Origin: Coenobita brevimanus
Lineage: Eukaryota; Arthropoda; Malacostraca; Decapoda; Coenobitidae
Assembly: GCA_032717465.1 (NCBI GenBank)
Contig: CM064632.1
Location: 28,505,078-28,569,077, forward strand
Length of the DNA stretch: 64,000 nucleotides
Direction: 5' to 3'
How positions within the stretch are numbered: position 1 is the first letter of the stretch; the number at the start of each line of letters is the position of its first letter. This document shows positions 1 through 10,293 of the stretch, in pieces. The notes under the pieces were generated by a model. That model did no database searches. It saw only the letters and a program-made list of their open reading frames with translations, and was not told where the DNA came from. Position numbers and translations under genes: made by a program.

Positions 1-472
1 GGGGGAGGGGAGGGAGTGATAGGGAGCAAGGAGGTAGGAAGGATTAGTTTTTTTTTTTTTTTATGCTTCCCACTGATTTTTATTTTTTCCAATTCAGAAG
101 AGACGTGTTGTAATGAAGGGGTTTATAAAGTCTATATCTAACCTTGATATTCCAAAAGCTTTTCGTAATGCTGAAAAGAATCGTGTGGAAGCTGCAAGAT
201 CGTGATGAAAAGTAGAAGGGGAATATAGAGAGACGATATGAAATGAGAGTGGAGGGAAGGTGGCCAGAGAGGTGGAGGGAAAGTAGACAGGGAGGTAGGG
301 GAAAGGTGGGCAGAGAGGTGGAGGAAGGGTGGGCAGGAAGGTGGAGGGAAATTGGGCAAGGAGGTAGAAAAGAAGAAAGAGTGAGGGAGATGAAATAAGG
401 TAAGCAAGAATGGGTTGGAAACGCAGGCAGAAGTGGGAAGAAGAGGGAATGGGAGAGAGGGTGGGCAGGAAT

Positions 473-474
<2 letters not shown>
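1..474. other. Purine-rich low-complexity DNA, no gene
   Basis: G/A-rich text with AGGGAGGTGGAGG-like irregular repeats and a short T tract near 50-62. The open frames here are simple-sequence artefacts. I see no gene. Confidence 0.7.

Positions 475-531
<57 letters not shown>
475..531. repeat. (GA)n microsatellite
   Basis: Perfect GA dinucleotide run of about 57 bp. Confidence 0.95.
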
Positions 532-534
<3 letters not shown>

Positions 535-540
535 GGGGGT

Positions 541-1324
541 GAGTCAGGCTGAAAAACGTCTGAAGGCTGGAGCTCCTCGTGATTTTAAGCAGGCGTATTT
601 TCCATCTTAATTTGACTCATTAGGCAGGAAAGACGGTCGGGATGATAGGAGGCCAGGAGGCTAATGTGTTTTTATGAGCCTTTATATTAAAATCTTGCTA
701 CCTCCAGTTGATATTACCGGTACTTTACCTGGTAGGAACTAAATTATCCCTTTACTGCACAAAACTATATTCTTGCTACCCTAGGATGATTTTATTTTGT
801 CTAGAACACATAGCTTTTTTGGAATAATAAGAGAAAGGTACTCAGCGTACTATCCTTGGCCTACAGGCTTATTGTCACGAACCCCAAGAATATCTCGTTT
901 GTTAACTTGCATGTTATTCTGCTGAGGGGGGATTTGTCTAACTGTATGGGTTAGATACAGCCTTCACTAACCCCTCCACTAATTACAGGCCTCATCTTAC
1001 GTTGAATAAAACCGTCTGGTGGTAGCAAGTAAAAAATAAAGCCAGTACAGAAATGCTAGGTAGTTGCGGGAACTTCAGGGCTCTAATCTGGGACTTCTCC
1101 ACAGTCGCTGAAGTCTATTGGAATGAAGCGCCTCGTTCCTGAAATGATGTTTGTGAGTGACAGACGGACAGGGCCGCTCCAAGAGATGCTCCCATATTAA
1201 AAGTACGTCGTCGGACTGAAGAGGTTTAAGAAGAATTTTCGTTGTGATATCTCTCGCTATGGCAGCGGCCCTTCCTTATCTAAAAGAAAAATTGTTTCGT
1301 AGTAGTTAGAATAAAACAGAAAAC
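541..1324. other. Non-coding DNA with fragments of an interspersed repeat
   Basis: No gene seen. Two short pieces near 770-815 (+) and 985-1030 (-) match the family whose core reads CAGACGATTTTATTCAGCTTA, which recurs through the window (see 1605-1785, 38150, 46490 and 49795). Confidence 0.5.
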
Positions 1325-1545
1325 TATACAGGATGGTTCATATAGCCTATAATGCCACTGTTATCCTCTACCTGGCGATTTCTTGTGTGTTGCGGGGACG
1401 GCTCAGTTAAGCGTCTGCTCTGCATCCTTAACTAATCCCTGTTCCCACTGCCACACCAGCAGACTTAACCGTGCCCGCAACACACGAGATAGCTACTGCC
1501 AGGTGAGTTTCCAGTGCAGCGCTATATATGAACCACCCCGTATAT
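1325..1545. mobile_element. Palindromic MITE, family P1 copy 1
   Basis: The element starts TATACAGGATGGTTCATAT and ends with the inverted form of that sequence at 1524-1545 (ATATGAACCACCCCGTATA). The inverted repeat runs deep inside: a block with TTGTGTGTTGCGGGGACGG on the left faces CCGTGCCCGCAACACACGA on the right, so about 90 bp per arm could fold back. TA dinucleotides at both edges fit a Tc1/mariner-type TA target. It has no coding capacity. A second copy lies at 24747-24996. The superfamily assignment is inference from the termini. Confidence 0.75.
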
Positions 1546-1604
1546 CGTAGTGAAGAGGTTAGCCTTGACACACACGAGTATTTTATCGTATTTTATTCGT
1601 GCTA

Positions 1605-1785
1605 ATTCCAGACGACTTAGGTCAGGTGGAGGTGAGTCATAGGAGCCTGAGAGTGTTAATACTGGTATAACTAACCCCCTTATTGTCGGGAAAACTCCAG
1701 TATTCTACAATATTTCAGCCAAAGCCAGGCGATTTTATTCTGCTTAGAATGAGTCATAGGAGCCTGAGTGCTAATAGCATGTCCG
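1605..1785 (+). repeat. Interspersed repeat R1 (two tandem pieces)
   Basis: Two units at about 1605-1675 and 1725-1785 share a CCAGACGA/CCAGGCGATTTTATT head and the phrase GAGTCATAGGAGCCTGAG followed by GTTAAT or GCTAAT. The same phrase order recurs at 21605 (-), 38150, 40105 (-), 46490, 48385 and 49795. There is no coding capacity and the termini are not defined. Confidence 0.65.
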
Positions 1786-2380
1786 AAATGTGAGAGAACA
1801 TATATACTGCTGTTAGTAATCTGTTTATGTCCAGTGCATTTGTACAGTTGTTTTCAAAAGTTCCATTCCTCTTCCATTCGGTCGGTAGCTCATATAGTTG
1901 TATTAGTTTTCGTAATTAAGAATAACAGTTAATTGAGACTAACTGTTTAACCAACCAAAGTGATTATAGTGACTATGCAACTGTACCCACACTGACATGA
2001 AGCTGTGGGATACTGCATGTCAGGAGGAACGGAACTTTTGCGTGGAATTGTATATTTAATTTACTGAAATACCTGTGTTCATAAAAAAGCCAATTAGCTT
2101 AATGAAATCCATATTGTCCCTGGAGCTAATATCTATATTGGTAGCTGCATATTAGGCCTTGCCTCGTGCCTTTTAAATGTCCTGTATTTTCGTAACTATA
2201 AACCAATTTAGGGCGCAGTTAGTTCGGTCTTTTATGATATTGGCGCAGGGTGATACAGGTGATACACATAACACCGTGGCGTTGATGAGAACACATATCA
2301 CCCTCCTAACACAAATGACCCACCCATAAAAACGCGTTCAACATTTATGAAAACTGATCTAGGGTTGTTGTTGCAGAAAG
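1786..2380. other. AT-rich non-coding DNA
   Basis: Unique-looking AT-rich sequence with no open frame worth calling and no repeat I can match elsewhere in the window. Confidence 0.5.
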
Positions 2381-2424
2381 TTGTTGATGCAGAGAGTCAG
2401 CAACGAACTCACTCAGTCACTCAC

Positions 2425-2740
2425 CACCACCACCACCACCACTACCAACAGCAACAGTAACAACAACAACGACATAAAAACAGCAACAGCATCAAAAACA
2501 GCAACATCAAAAACAGCAACAACATCAAAAAGAGCAACAACATCAAAAACAGCAACATCATCAAAAACAGCAACAACATCAAAAACAGCAACATCATCAA
2601 AAACATGAAAAAGGCACCATCAAAAACAGCATCATCATCAAAAACATCAAAAACAGCAACAACATCAGAAACAGCAACATCATCAAAAACCGCAACATCA
2701 AAATCAACAACATAATTAAAAACAAGATAAAAAAGCAACG
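2425..2740. repeat. Imperfect (CAN/AAC)n array with an 18-21 bp superunit
   Basis: Begins as (CAC)n and (AAC)n, then becomes repeats of ATCAAAAACAGCAACA with small length changes, about 15 units in all. Both strands are open here only because the triplet periodicity avoids stops. Confidence 0.85.
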
Positions 2741-2879
2741 ACAACAGCCAAAACGAAATTCACCATATTGACCATTTTCACACCAAAGGCTGATGTGGGA
2801 TTGTCATTGCAGGGTAACACCGGTCTGTCCGGCCGAGCAGACTCATCTACCGCAGGCAAGCAATCGTCCTTGTAGACCC

Positions 2880-3260
2880 GTCCCGTTCAGTGAACCAGTG
2901 TTTCATTGCGATAGACAGCGCCTCGCTACAGTGAGGCGCAGGGAAGAGTTTGGAGGTTTGGTTCCCGGATGGACGCCACATTTGCATCTCCACCTAGTTA
3001 ACAGGGACACCCTAGTAGGCTCCAGATCACTCGTTATTTGGCTATATGGTTACCACCCAGTACTGTAAATGGATCCTTGAGTTACAGGAAACCATCAGGC
3101 ATGTCACGGAATGTAGAGCCACCCCCAGTGGAAAGAAGAGTAATAAAAAGTGGCAGGATGGATGGGAAAATAGGAAGAGAGGAGAGCAGACACAAAAAGG
3201 GAATGATAAAGGTGAAGGAAGTAGTAGGCAGTCATACATCAAGTGAGTGAATGATGCTTG
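2880..3260 (+). repeat. SINE-like interspersed repeat S3, copy 1
   Basis: The first part contains a hairpin GCGCCTCGC-TACA-GTGAGGCGC (2922-2943). A GGTTTGGTTCCCGGATGG stretch follows that resembles a pol III B box. From about 3035 the text is shared with 49238-49345: TATATGGTTACCACCCA, then ACAGGAAACCAT, then TACATCAAGTGAGTGAATG. The shared block defines a repeat family. Derivation from a tRNA is inference from the B-box-like motif only. Confidence 0.5.
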
Positions 3261-3299
3261 CTACCACTTGCCATCAATGGGGTGAGGTAGGATCCAGAA

Positions 3300-3692
3300 T
3301 TAATAATAATAATAATATAAAAATTAAAATGAAGCTGAAAAATCACTTATTCAAACCCTCGGAATCCCGGCAACATCTCATAAACCTAATCGTCTGCACA
3401 TTTTTTTTCTTTATAGATGCACATCACATAAACCTGCTAAAGAGCTCGTTCGTCCGCTATGCAAAACTGTTGTCCTGGCTTCCTTCAACATCATCAACAA
3501 TTATATCAACAATAGCTTATCAATACACGTGATGCAATAATTGGGCGTATAAACAGTAGCAGATATTGAACGTAAATAATAAGTGAACAGAAGGGAATCA
3601 CCACCACCACTACCACCACCACCACCACCACCACCACCACCAACTGCAACAACAACAATAATAATGATAATAATAATAATAATAATAATAGT
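3300..3692. repeat. AT-rich DNA ending in (CCA)n and (ATA)n microsatellites
   Basis: (AAT)n at 3301-3316. A CAC/CCA trinucleotide array spans about 3598-3645 and an ATA array about 3657-3690. The long open frames across it are triplet-repeat artefacts. Confidence 0.85.
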
Positions 3693-3879
3693 AAGAGCTG
3701 CAAGTTCCACCTTAGTTTAAATACATATAGCAGGGCGGAAAATAGAAAGAATGGATAGTGTGTACAAATAAGGGTCGTTATAAATAACAACAGCAACAAC
3801 AACAATGCCATCACCTGCGGAAAAATACGATAATTAAGTTTTCATATCAGGTACGGTAACAAAAAATTAATGGCTACTG

Positions 3880-4375
3880 ATACGCGACAACAACAACAGA
3901 ACAACAACAACAGAACATCAGCAACAACAGAACAACAACAACAGGACATCATCAACAACAGAACCTCAACAAACTCTTCAGCACAGGTAGCAATAGTATA
4001 ACATGCATAACGTTCAAAAATAAAAATATAATCGACGCTGAAAAAACTCCGTGATACAGACAACAGAGTAACTACATCAGCTAAGTAAAATCGTCTGGCT
4101 ATAAAAAGAATGTAATGAGAGGCAGTGATTATACACCGTGACATCCACCACCACTACCACATCCACCACCACCACCACCACTACATCCACCATCACCAAC
4201 ACTACTACATCCACCACCACCACCACAACATTCACTACATCCACCACCACCACCACTATCAACCACCACTCTGCCAGCCACCACTACTACATCCGCCATG
4301 ACCACCACTACTGTTACTAACATCACCACCACCACCACCACCACCACCAGCAGCAGCAACATCATCAACAATAAC
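3880..4375. repeat. (AAC)n and (CCA)n arrays
   Basis: 3880-3965 is ACAACAACAACAGAACA-type repeat. 4139-4375 is an irregular CCACCA/CATCCACCACC array of about 235 bp. No gene. Confidence 0.85.
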
Positions 4376-4473
4376 AACACTGGGGTTTCAAAAATTAGTA
4401 AAATATCAGACGGTCGTGAGAAAAACAAGCAAAAGACGTCTTGATAGTGAGAAATTTAATAGAGGTCGTTCCT

Positions 4474-4553
4474 GAGAGAGAGAGAGAGAGAGAGAGAGAG
4501 AATCATCCTCTTTAAAATGTCCCCACCACACCATCAAATTAAAAACAGATATC

Positions 4554-4590
<37 letters not shown>

Positions 4591-4765
4591 CTTTTTTTCC
4601 CCGTAGTCCTTTTAGAGAGTGTGAGCGGATATTTGATACAAGAATGATAACAAGGGCTGGAGACAAGGCCAGATCACCCTCTTCTCAACGCCAACTGACA
4701 TCCACTACTGATAGCAAGCTGGGGAAATTGAGAGCCAACACACACAAACACACACACACACACAC
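4474..4765. repeat. Cluster of (GA)n and (CA)n microsatellites
   Basis: (GA)n at 4474-4501, (CA)n at 4556-4590 and (CA)n at 4739-4765. The last run abuts the broken 5' edge of the envelope-like pseudogene. Confidence 0.9.
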
Positions 4766-4767
4766 GC

Positions 4768-6274
4768 CAATTGGACGAGATCAGGGCCCAACTGTCAACC
4801 ATCGTGGGGAAACACAATCCTAATCAATCCTGGTACCCATTGTATCTCCCACTTTCTTGGCAATTGACTTACATCTATGACAGGTTCTCTCAACTAAATA
4901 ACACGTTCTCCAGTCAGACACCAGTAGGTCGTTCACGTGTAAACGAGGTCTCTTTGACTTGGGAGGTGAAATTCTTAGTGGCTTATTTGGCGTAACTACA
5001 GCTCGTGACCTTTCAGACTTCAAATCCGACCTAGCTCACTTGGCCCTAGAATCTCAGAGTAGAGTCATTAAAGTCCAACACACTATGTTGCAAAAAATTA
5101 CAGCCCACCTCAGCGAAGTCACTTACACTCTGAACAACTTCACAGACATTCTCAGACAACAGATTTCTAAGATTACTATTGTTTCTCAGCTCGTCTATCT
5201 AAAACTTCACCTCGACAATCTCCAACTCTCTATTGACTCTCTCCTCTCTCAAGTTTCAACCTTGGTTCGTATTCTAGTTGATGCTGTTGATGGACGTGTC
5301 ACTGTGGACTTAGTACCTATTTCTGCTCTTCGCTCTGTATTGAAATGGGCTCACTCTACCTTCTTCTTGTCTCCACTACTTTCTTTTTCCTCTCTAGAAT
5401 TCTACTATCCAGTTCTTGAGGCAACCCTTCTTGCAAACTGTCATGGTTCATATTCCTCTTCGCTCTGCCATCACCTTTAACCTCTTCCAACTTATTCCCT
5501 TTCCTTCCAGGTTTAATAACTCCCTAGTACCAGCATCTGTTCTCTCGGAATATATCCTCCTATCCCATGATCACCTTTCCATTGCCTTTATCTCCTCAAC
5601 AGATCTCACCAAATGTTCTTTCCTTACCCCTACATCACGCTTTTGTGCTGCTTACCTTCTAACTATTTTCCCTAGTAGCGCCGCGCCCTGCGAGTCTGCC
5701 TTAGTTCTCAACCATTCTGTACACTCTGCCTGTTCCTTTGCACCGGCTCCAGAACTTCCAGTCCATCACGCTCATCTCAACCACGTCCAGTACTTTTTTT
5801 TTCACTGTCCCTGTCTCTGTTACCATCATGTGTCCTGGTTCTTTTATTCATTCAGTGCTTGCTAATGGTCTCTATAAGACACCTGACTATTGTACAGTCA
5901 AATCTGAATCTGTAATCACTTATGCCACTCGTTACCACCAAGCTGTCCGCAATCACACCTATGACATCTTTCAACCACTCAACATGACTTCCACTCTACC
6001 ATTTGATAATATCTCTATCACCTCTGCAAACTTGCGCATGCTAACCTTCCTAAATGAAAGTGACTTCATTATGGACCAGTTTTCTATGGCCTTCAGCCGT
6101 TCATGGGTACATCCAACAATTGTGTTTCCCCCAGTGGCCAACTCTTTGATAGGTTTCATTCTTATGATCTGTGCAATGCATTGTTGTGTAAGGAAAATGG
6201 AACGCCGCCTTCAAGAAATCAGAATCGCAACAGTTGTACAGCCTCCCCGGGCTGTAGAAGAAGGCAGTGTTTAA
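4768..6274 (+). pseudogene. Retroviral-envelope-like (class I fusion glycoprotein-like) gene remnant
   Basis: Four open pieces in three frames read as one decayed membrane glycoprotein: about 4768-4943 (frame 1), 4938-5430 (frame 3), 5430-5800 (frame 1) and 5790-6274 (frame 2). At the first break a short basic stretch is followed by a glycine-rich hydrophobic segment (4947-4985), the layout of a protease site plus fusion peptide. A long region with heptad-like spacing follows (4990-5300). A cysteine-containing part follows that (5600-5750), then four N-glycosylation sequons (5950-6060). One hydrophobic membrane span lies at about 6146-6199, with a short basic tail and a TAA at 6272-6274. This layout is known from Env proteins of insect and crustacean Ty3/gypsy-like elements and from baculovirus F proteins; assignment to that group is inference. 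Breaks lie near 4940 and 5430-5460 and at the T9 run 5794-5802. The amino-terminal surface part is missing upstream of the (CA)n, and no gag or pol is visible. The gene cannot be functional as it stands. Confidence 0.6.
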
Positions 6275-6949
6275 TGTCCATCCATGGTAACTAAAAGTGC
6301 AGAAGCATCCAAATACAAGAAAATCAGAAAATAAATATAATATGTAAGAAATTTGAACAGAAACGCCTTACATTATATTGAAAAGGTGTAACCAAATAGA
6401 AAACGAACAGTTCATGAGTAACAGAAAAATGTAGTGGCAGCCATAATACTATCCATATTTTCTACTAGTAGCATGACCATATCGAATATATGTGGAACAG
6501 TAAATCTAGTGTGAAATTACTGAACCAAATATGGATTCATACGACAAAGACAATAGTAGTGTGCATCATATAGTCGGATGGGATCCTTATAAATATAGTG
6601 ACCTCTACACATATGTGCTCCACAAATGATATATTACCGTTCAGTCTATTCTTTTATTATTGTACCTACGTACTGTGCATTTACATCATATGTCTATACA
6701 CCCATTGTTATATTATTCCTATGTATTTACATTTTTTTTTTCTTCTTCTTCTTCTTCTTCTTCTTTCACATGGCCATGTATTGTATGTACTATATTCCTG
6801 TGCCTTGCTACAATGGATTGTTTTTATCAACCAATAATAATTAATCAATTTACTTATATACCTACTAAACACCCCACACACTTTTTTTTCACAATTATTG
6901 AATTTCCACTGCATTCCTACCTTCATTGTGTCAGGAGACACCAATTCCA
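6275..6949. other. AT-rich non-coding DNA downstream of the envelope remnant
   Basis: No gene. It contains T9 plus (TTC)n at about 6730-6766. If the envelope-like gene belonged to an LTR element, this would be its 3' untranslated part. Confidence 0.5.
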
Positions 6950-7235
6950 TTTTTACCGGGGGAGTATTGTACCCATACTATGTTGTACCCATACTATGTA
7001 CACCTAAAACCTATGTATATATGTATATGTACCCAGTACCATTGATGAAATCAGCACACATCTCTAAACTGCTGACTTAAGCTAAGGTTCGCACGCCCGC
7101 TGCTCGCTGTGAGTCAGTATGGGGCTAGACTTCTAACAGAGCACAGGTATAGAAGTTCTCTCTGGAATAAACCTCCATTATACGTCACCTCAGATCTTTG
7201 GAATAAACCTGAGTGGGGAGTACGGAGCTATTGAA
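6950..7235 (+). mobile_element. Candidate 3' LTR of the envelope-bearing element
   Basis: A polypurine-like CCGGGGGAGTA (about 6957-6967) is followed by a tandem duplication of a 16-bp unit, TTGTACCCATACTATG (about 6968-7000). Two AATAAA signals occur near 7166 and 7201, both in the context TGGAATAAACCT. Position and order (purine tract, promoter-sized segment, polyadenylation signals) fit a 3' LTR. No second LTR lies in the window for comparison, and terminal TG/CA or AGT/ACT ends are not certain. An unrelated unique sequence is possible. Confidence 0.3.
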
Positions 7236-7486
7236 ACAAGCCTGTGTCCGAACTGGAGGTCATGTGAGTCTCCATTCCAAAAGTTGGGCTGCTAGGGTAC
7301 CCGGCGTTACCCATGGCCAAAATGACAAACATTACACTGGTGACCTCCAGTGACCGATATCTGAATTTTGACCCCCCTAAAACCATCCCTGGGTTACCCT
7401 GATTCTGAATATATATGGGTCTGGGGGTCTCCGGCCCCTGGTTTGGACATGATTGAAGGTCAAACAAACCAACAAACAAAACTCTG

Positions 7487-7490
<4 letters not shown>
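7236..7490. other. Unclassified sequence
   Basis: Moderately GC-rich text with direct and inverted fragments (GACCTCCAGTGACC, GGGTCTGGGGGTC). No gene and no match inside the window. Confidence 0.4.
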
Positions 7491-7491
<1 letters not shown>

Positions 7492-7534
<43 letters not shown>

Positions 7535-7556
7535 TAGATAGATAGATAGAGAGCTA
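7492..7556. repeat. (TA)n followed by (GATA)n
   Basis: TA dinucleotides pass directly into GATA tetranucleotides. Confidence 0.95.
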
Positions 7557-7559
7557 GAT

Positions 7560-8040
7560 AGATTTATGGAAAAGATAACCTATGGATATTGACGGAAAAC
7601 TATTGATTAAAAAAAATGTATTGGAAATTATATTCAGCACAGGTATCTTGAGGGAAATAATTTATAGACACGTATGGAAACTATGACAACCTGCTTGTGA
7701 AAAAAAAATACGAAACTTTATTATACTGTAATGTATGGAAAAGTATTTCTGAATAATGTATCTAAAACTGTAGCGTATACTGAGAAAGATAGGGTAAAGT
7801 GTTTAAAATAAATGAACAACTTCACACGAAAATGAGTGAAAAATAACGTAAGACTATAAATATATGAAAAATGTATGACAAACGTGAATGAAAGTATATG
7901 CAAAAATGTTACAAAGTTATATGGAAAAATGTGAAAAAAAAAAAATAGGTCCTATATATTGAAAATCGCAGGCATCTTTTCCCACGGGCTTGTTTTTTTT
8001 TTTTGGGGGGGGAGGGGCTTTGATGGGATAAAGCCTGAGA
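7560..8040. other. AT-rich degenerate repeats and a T/G homopolymer junction
   Basis: TATGGAAAA and related words recur at irregular spacing in 7565-7950, which suggests an old tandem repeat. A T run passes straight into a G run near 7993-8014. No gene. Confidence 0.5.
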
Positions 8041-8069
8041 CCCACCGTTCTCCTCCCCTTCTCTTCTTT

Positions 8070-8079
8070 ATCTCGTCTT

Positions 8080-8120
<41 letters not shown>

Positions 8121-8425
8121 CTGTCATCGCTTCTCCCACTTCCCTTCCTTCCCTCCTTCCTTCCTCTTGTTTCCTTTTACTTCTCTCTCTCTCTCTTTCT
8201 CTCTCTCATCCGTCTTTCTTCTCCCCACACCCTCACAGTTTCTCCCTGTTTCCCCTTCCCTCTCTCTCTTTTCCTATCTTCCCCTATCCTCCCCTCCCTT
8301 CCCCTTCCCTGCAACTTTCCTTTCCACATCTCTCTTTCTTTTACCATTATTCCCTCTCCCCCCCCCCACCAGCACCACCACGTCATAAAGAAGCCAATAT
8401 TGCTCCCCCCCCCCACACACACGAG
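8070..8425. repeat. Polypyrimidine tract with (CT)n
   Basis: (CT)n at about 8081-8116, then C/T-rich text ending in two C runs near 8360 and 8407. Open frames on both strands here are low-complexity. Confidence 0.85.
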
Positions 8426-8541
8426 GTTATAAGGATATGCCAGTATTTACCTTTATTTAAATCTTCCTTTCTGTTTCTGCATTCTGTCTACCCCACTTTA
8501 TGTGTGAGAAATATTGGTCAGATTGTTGATGGTGATGATAT

Positions 8542-8545
<4 letters not shown>

Positions 8546-8580
<35 letters not shown>

Positions 8581-8604
8581 TATTATTATTATTATTATAA
8601 TTAT
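8546..8604. repeat. (ATT)n microsatellite flanking LINE copy 1 on its 3' side
   Basis: About 59 bp of ATT/TTA repeat immediately beside the LINE 3' end. Confidence 0.95.
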
Positions 8605-10169
8605 TATTTCTATCTTGCCAGACGCCTCAATCCTGTTCGGGGTGGCCACAAACAAATCGCCTCCACGTTGCCCTGTCCCTCGCCATTTCACTGCCCTGCT
8701 CCCAACTCACATCCCCTTCTCTCATATACCTCTCCACCTCATCCCTCCATCTCATCCTCGGCCTCCCCCTCCCTCTCCCCCCCTCCACCTATACTGTCAT
8801 GTAGTAACTTTTTCACTTCCATGCTCACTTCCCTGTTTCTTATCACTGCTTTCAAGGAACCAGCAACCTTTCTTCCCTGCTGTACCCTTTCAAGCACTTC
8901 ACCCTCCAAACCTCCATCCTTACTCATCACACTACCCAAGTACTTAAACGTACTCACATTTTCTAATTCCTCACCATCCAACCTCGCCGTACATTCACTG
9001 ACTTCACCTCTCTCAAAGACCATCACTTTACTCATCCCTACATTCACCTTTAGATTCCGTTTCTTACACACTCTCCCAAACTCATCCACCAAGCCCTGCA
9101 GCTCCCCTTCGTCTTCACTTAACAACACAGTATCATCTGCAAACAACAGTACAGGGAGTTTCCAAACACTGCCCTCTCTCACCAGGGCCACTCCAACATC
9201 CACTACCCTACCTTGTACCTATTTTATTACCCCATCCATGTCCAGATTGAACAACCATGGAGACATGACACATCCCTGTTTCAACCCAACCTCTAAAGAG
9301 AAATATTCACTCAGTTCACCATCCACACGCATTGCAGCCTTAGCACCATCATACATACTCTTCACAGCATTCAACAACTTCCCACCTACTCCATATATTC
9401 TTAATACTTTCCACAGTCCTTGTCTATCCACCCTGTCATATGCTTTCTCCAAATCCTTTGGAAGCCGCATACAATTTCTTTCCCTTCTCTAGAAACTTTT
9501 CCACTAAAGATTTAAGAATGAATATCTGATCTACACAACCTCTTCCCTTCCTAAAGCCTCCCTGTTCTTTTCCAACTAATTCCTCTGTTCTTTCTCTAAC
9601 TCTGTCAATAAGTATCCTACCATACACTTTTCCTATTATACTAAGAAGACAAATGCCCCTATGATTACCACACACTTCTTTTTCCCCTTTTCCTTTGTAC
9701 AAGGGAATAATTATACCTAACTTCCAATCCTCCGGCACTCGACCTTCCTCCCAGGCCAATCTGCACATCTTCCACATCCATTCTACTACTATCTCTCCCC
9801 CATTTTTCAGCATTTCACCACACTTTCCATCAATTCCTGGGGCTTTCCCCAATTTAAGTTTCTTCATTGCTTCCACAACTTCTATCCTACTGATTTCTTC
9901 CTGTCTTCTCACCTCCCTCCTTCTTCCAGCCATTCCCCAGCAACTTATACTCGCATTACTTCCATCCTGTATGTTCAACAATTCCTTAAAGTGTTCTCTC
10001 CATCTGCTCACTTTTTCTCCCTTCTCCACTAGTAATCTACCATTTTTATCTTTCACTCTCCTGCTAACTTCACTTCTGCCCTGTCTTACTGTCTTCACTT
10101 CTTTCCAGAATATTTTCTTACAGTCCCTCCACTTTACACTCAAATTCCTTCCAAATTCCTCATCCACTC
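8605..10169 (-). mobile_element. RTE-like LINE, copy 1 (5'-truncated, deleted, decayed)
   Basis: Reads on the minus strand from about 10169 to a 3' end at 8605 in the family's common terminus (GCGTCTGGCA). The preserved coding region starts in the linker before the reverse transcriptase (RT). It covers the finger motif around KAPGIDGKCGE, the block IIIPLYKGKGEKEVCGNHRG, the GFRKGRG block, motif A (DLEKAYDRVDR), motif B (GLKQGCVMSP) and motif C (FADD). Breaks against its sister copies are a 1-base insertion near 9462 just before motif A, a GAG-to-TAG stop near 9216, and a C-terminal deletion of roughly 300 bp near 8790 that joins the region before the tail to the middle of the post-RT domain. 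Both ends lie in (ATT)n. The long plus-strand frames across it are antisense shadows. Confidence 0.9.
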
Positions 10170-10201
<32 letters not shown>

Positions 10202-10293
10202 GTTGTTGTTATTGTTTTAGTTGCTACTACTACAACTACTACTACTGTTGTTAATATTATTATTATTATTATCTATCTATCTATCTATCTATT
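10170..10293. repeat. (ATT)n, (GTT/ACT)n and (ATCT)n between LINE copies 1 and 2
   Basis: 10170-10201 ATT, then ACT/GTT variants, then ATT at 10255-10270 and ATCT at 10271-10293. The ATCT run is the plus-strand view of the (TAGA)n tail of LINE copy 2. Confidence 0.9.

Noticed and set aside
2922..2943. GCGCCTCGC/GTGAGGCGC hairpin as a terminator or structured RNA
   Set aside because: An isolated 9-bp stem in a repeat, with no associated gene or U tract.
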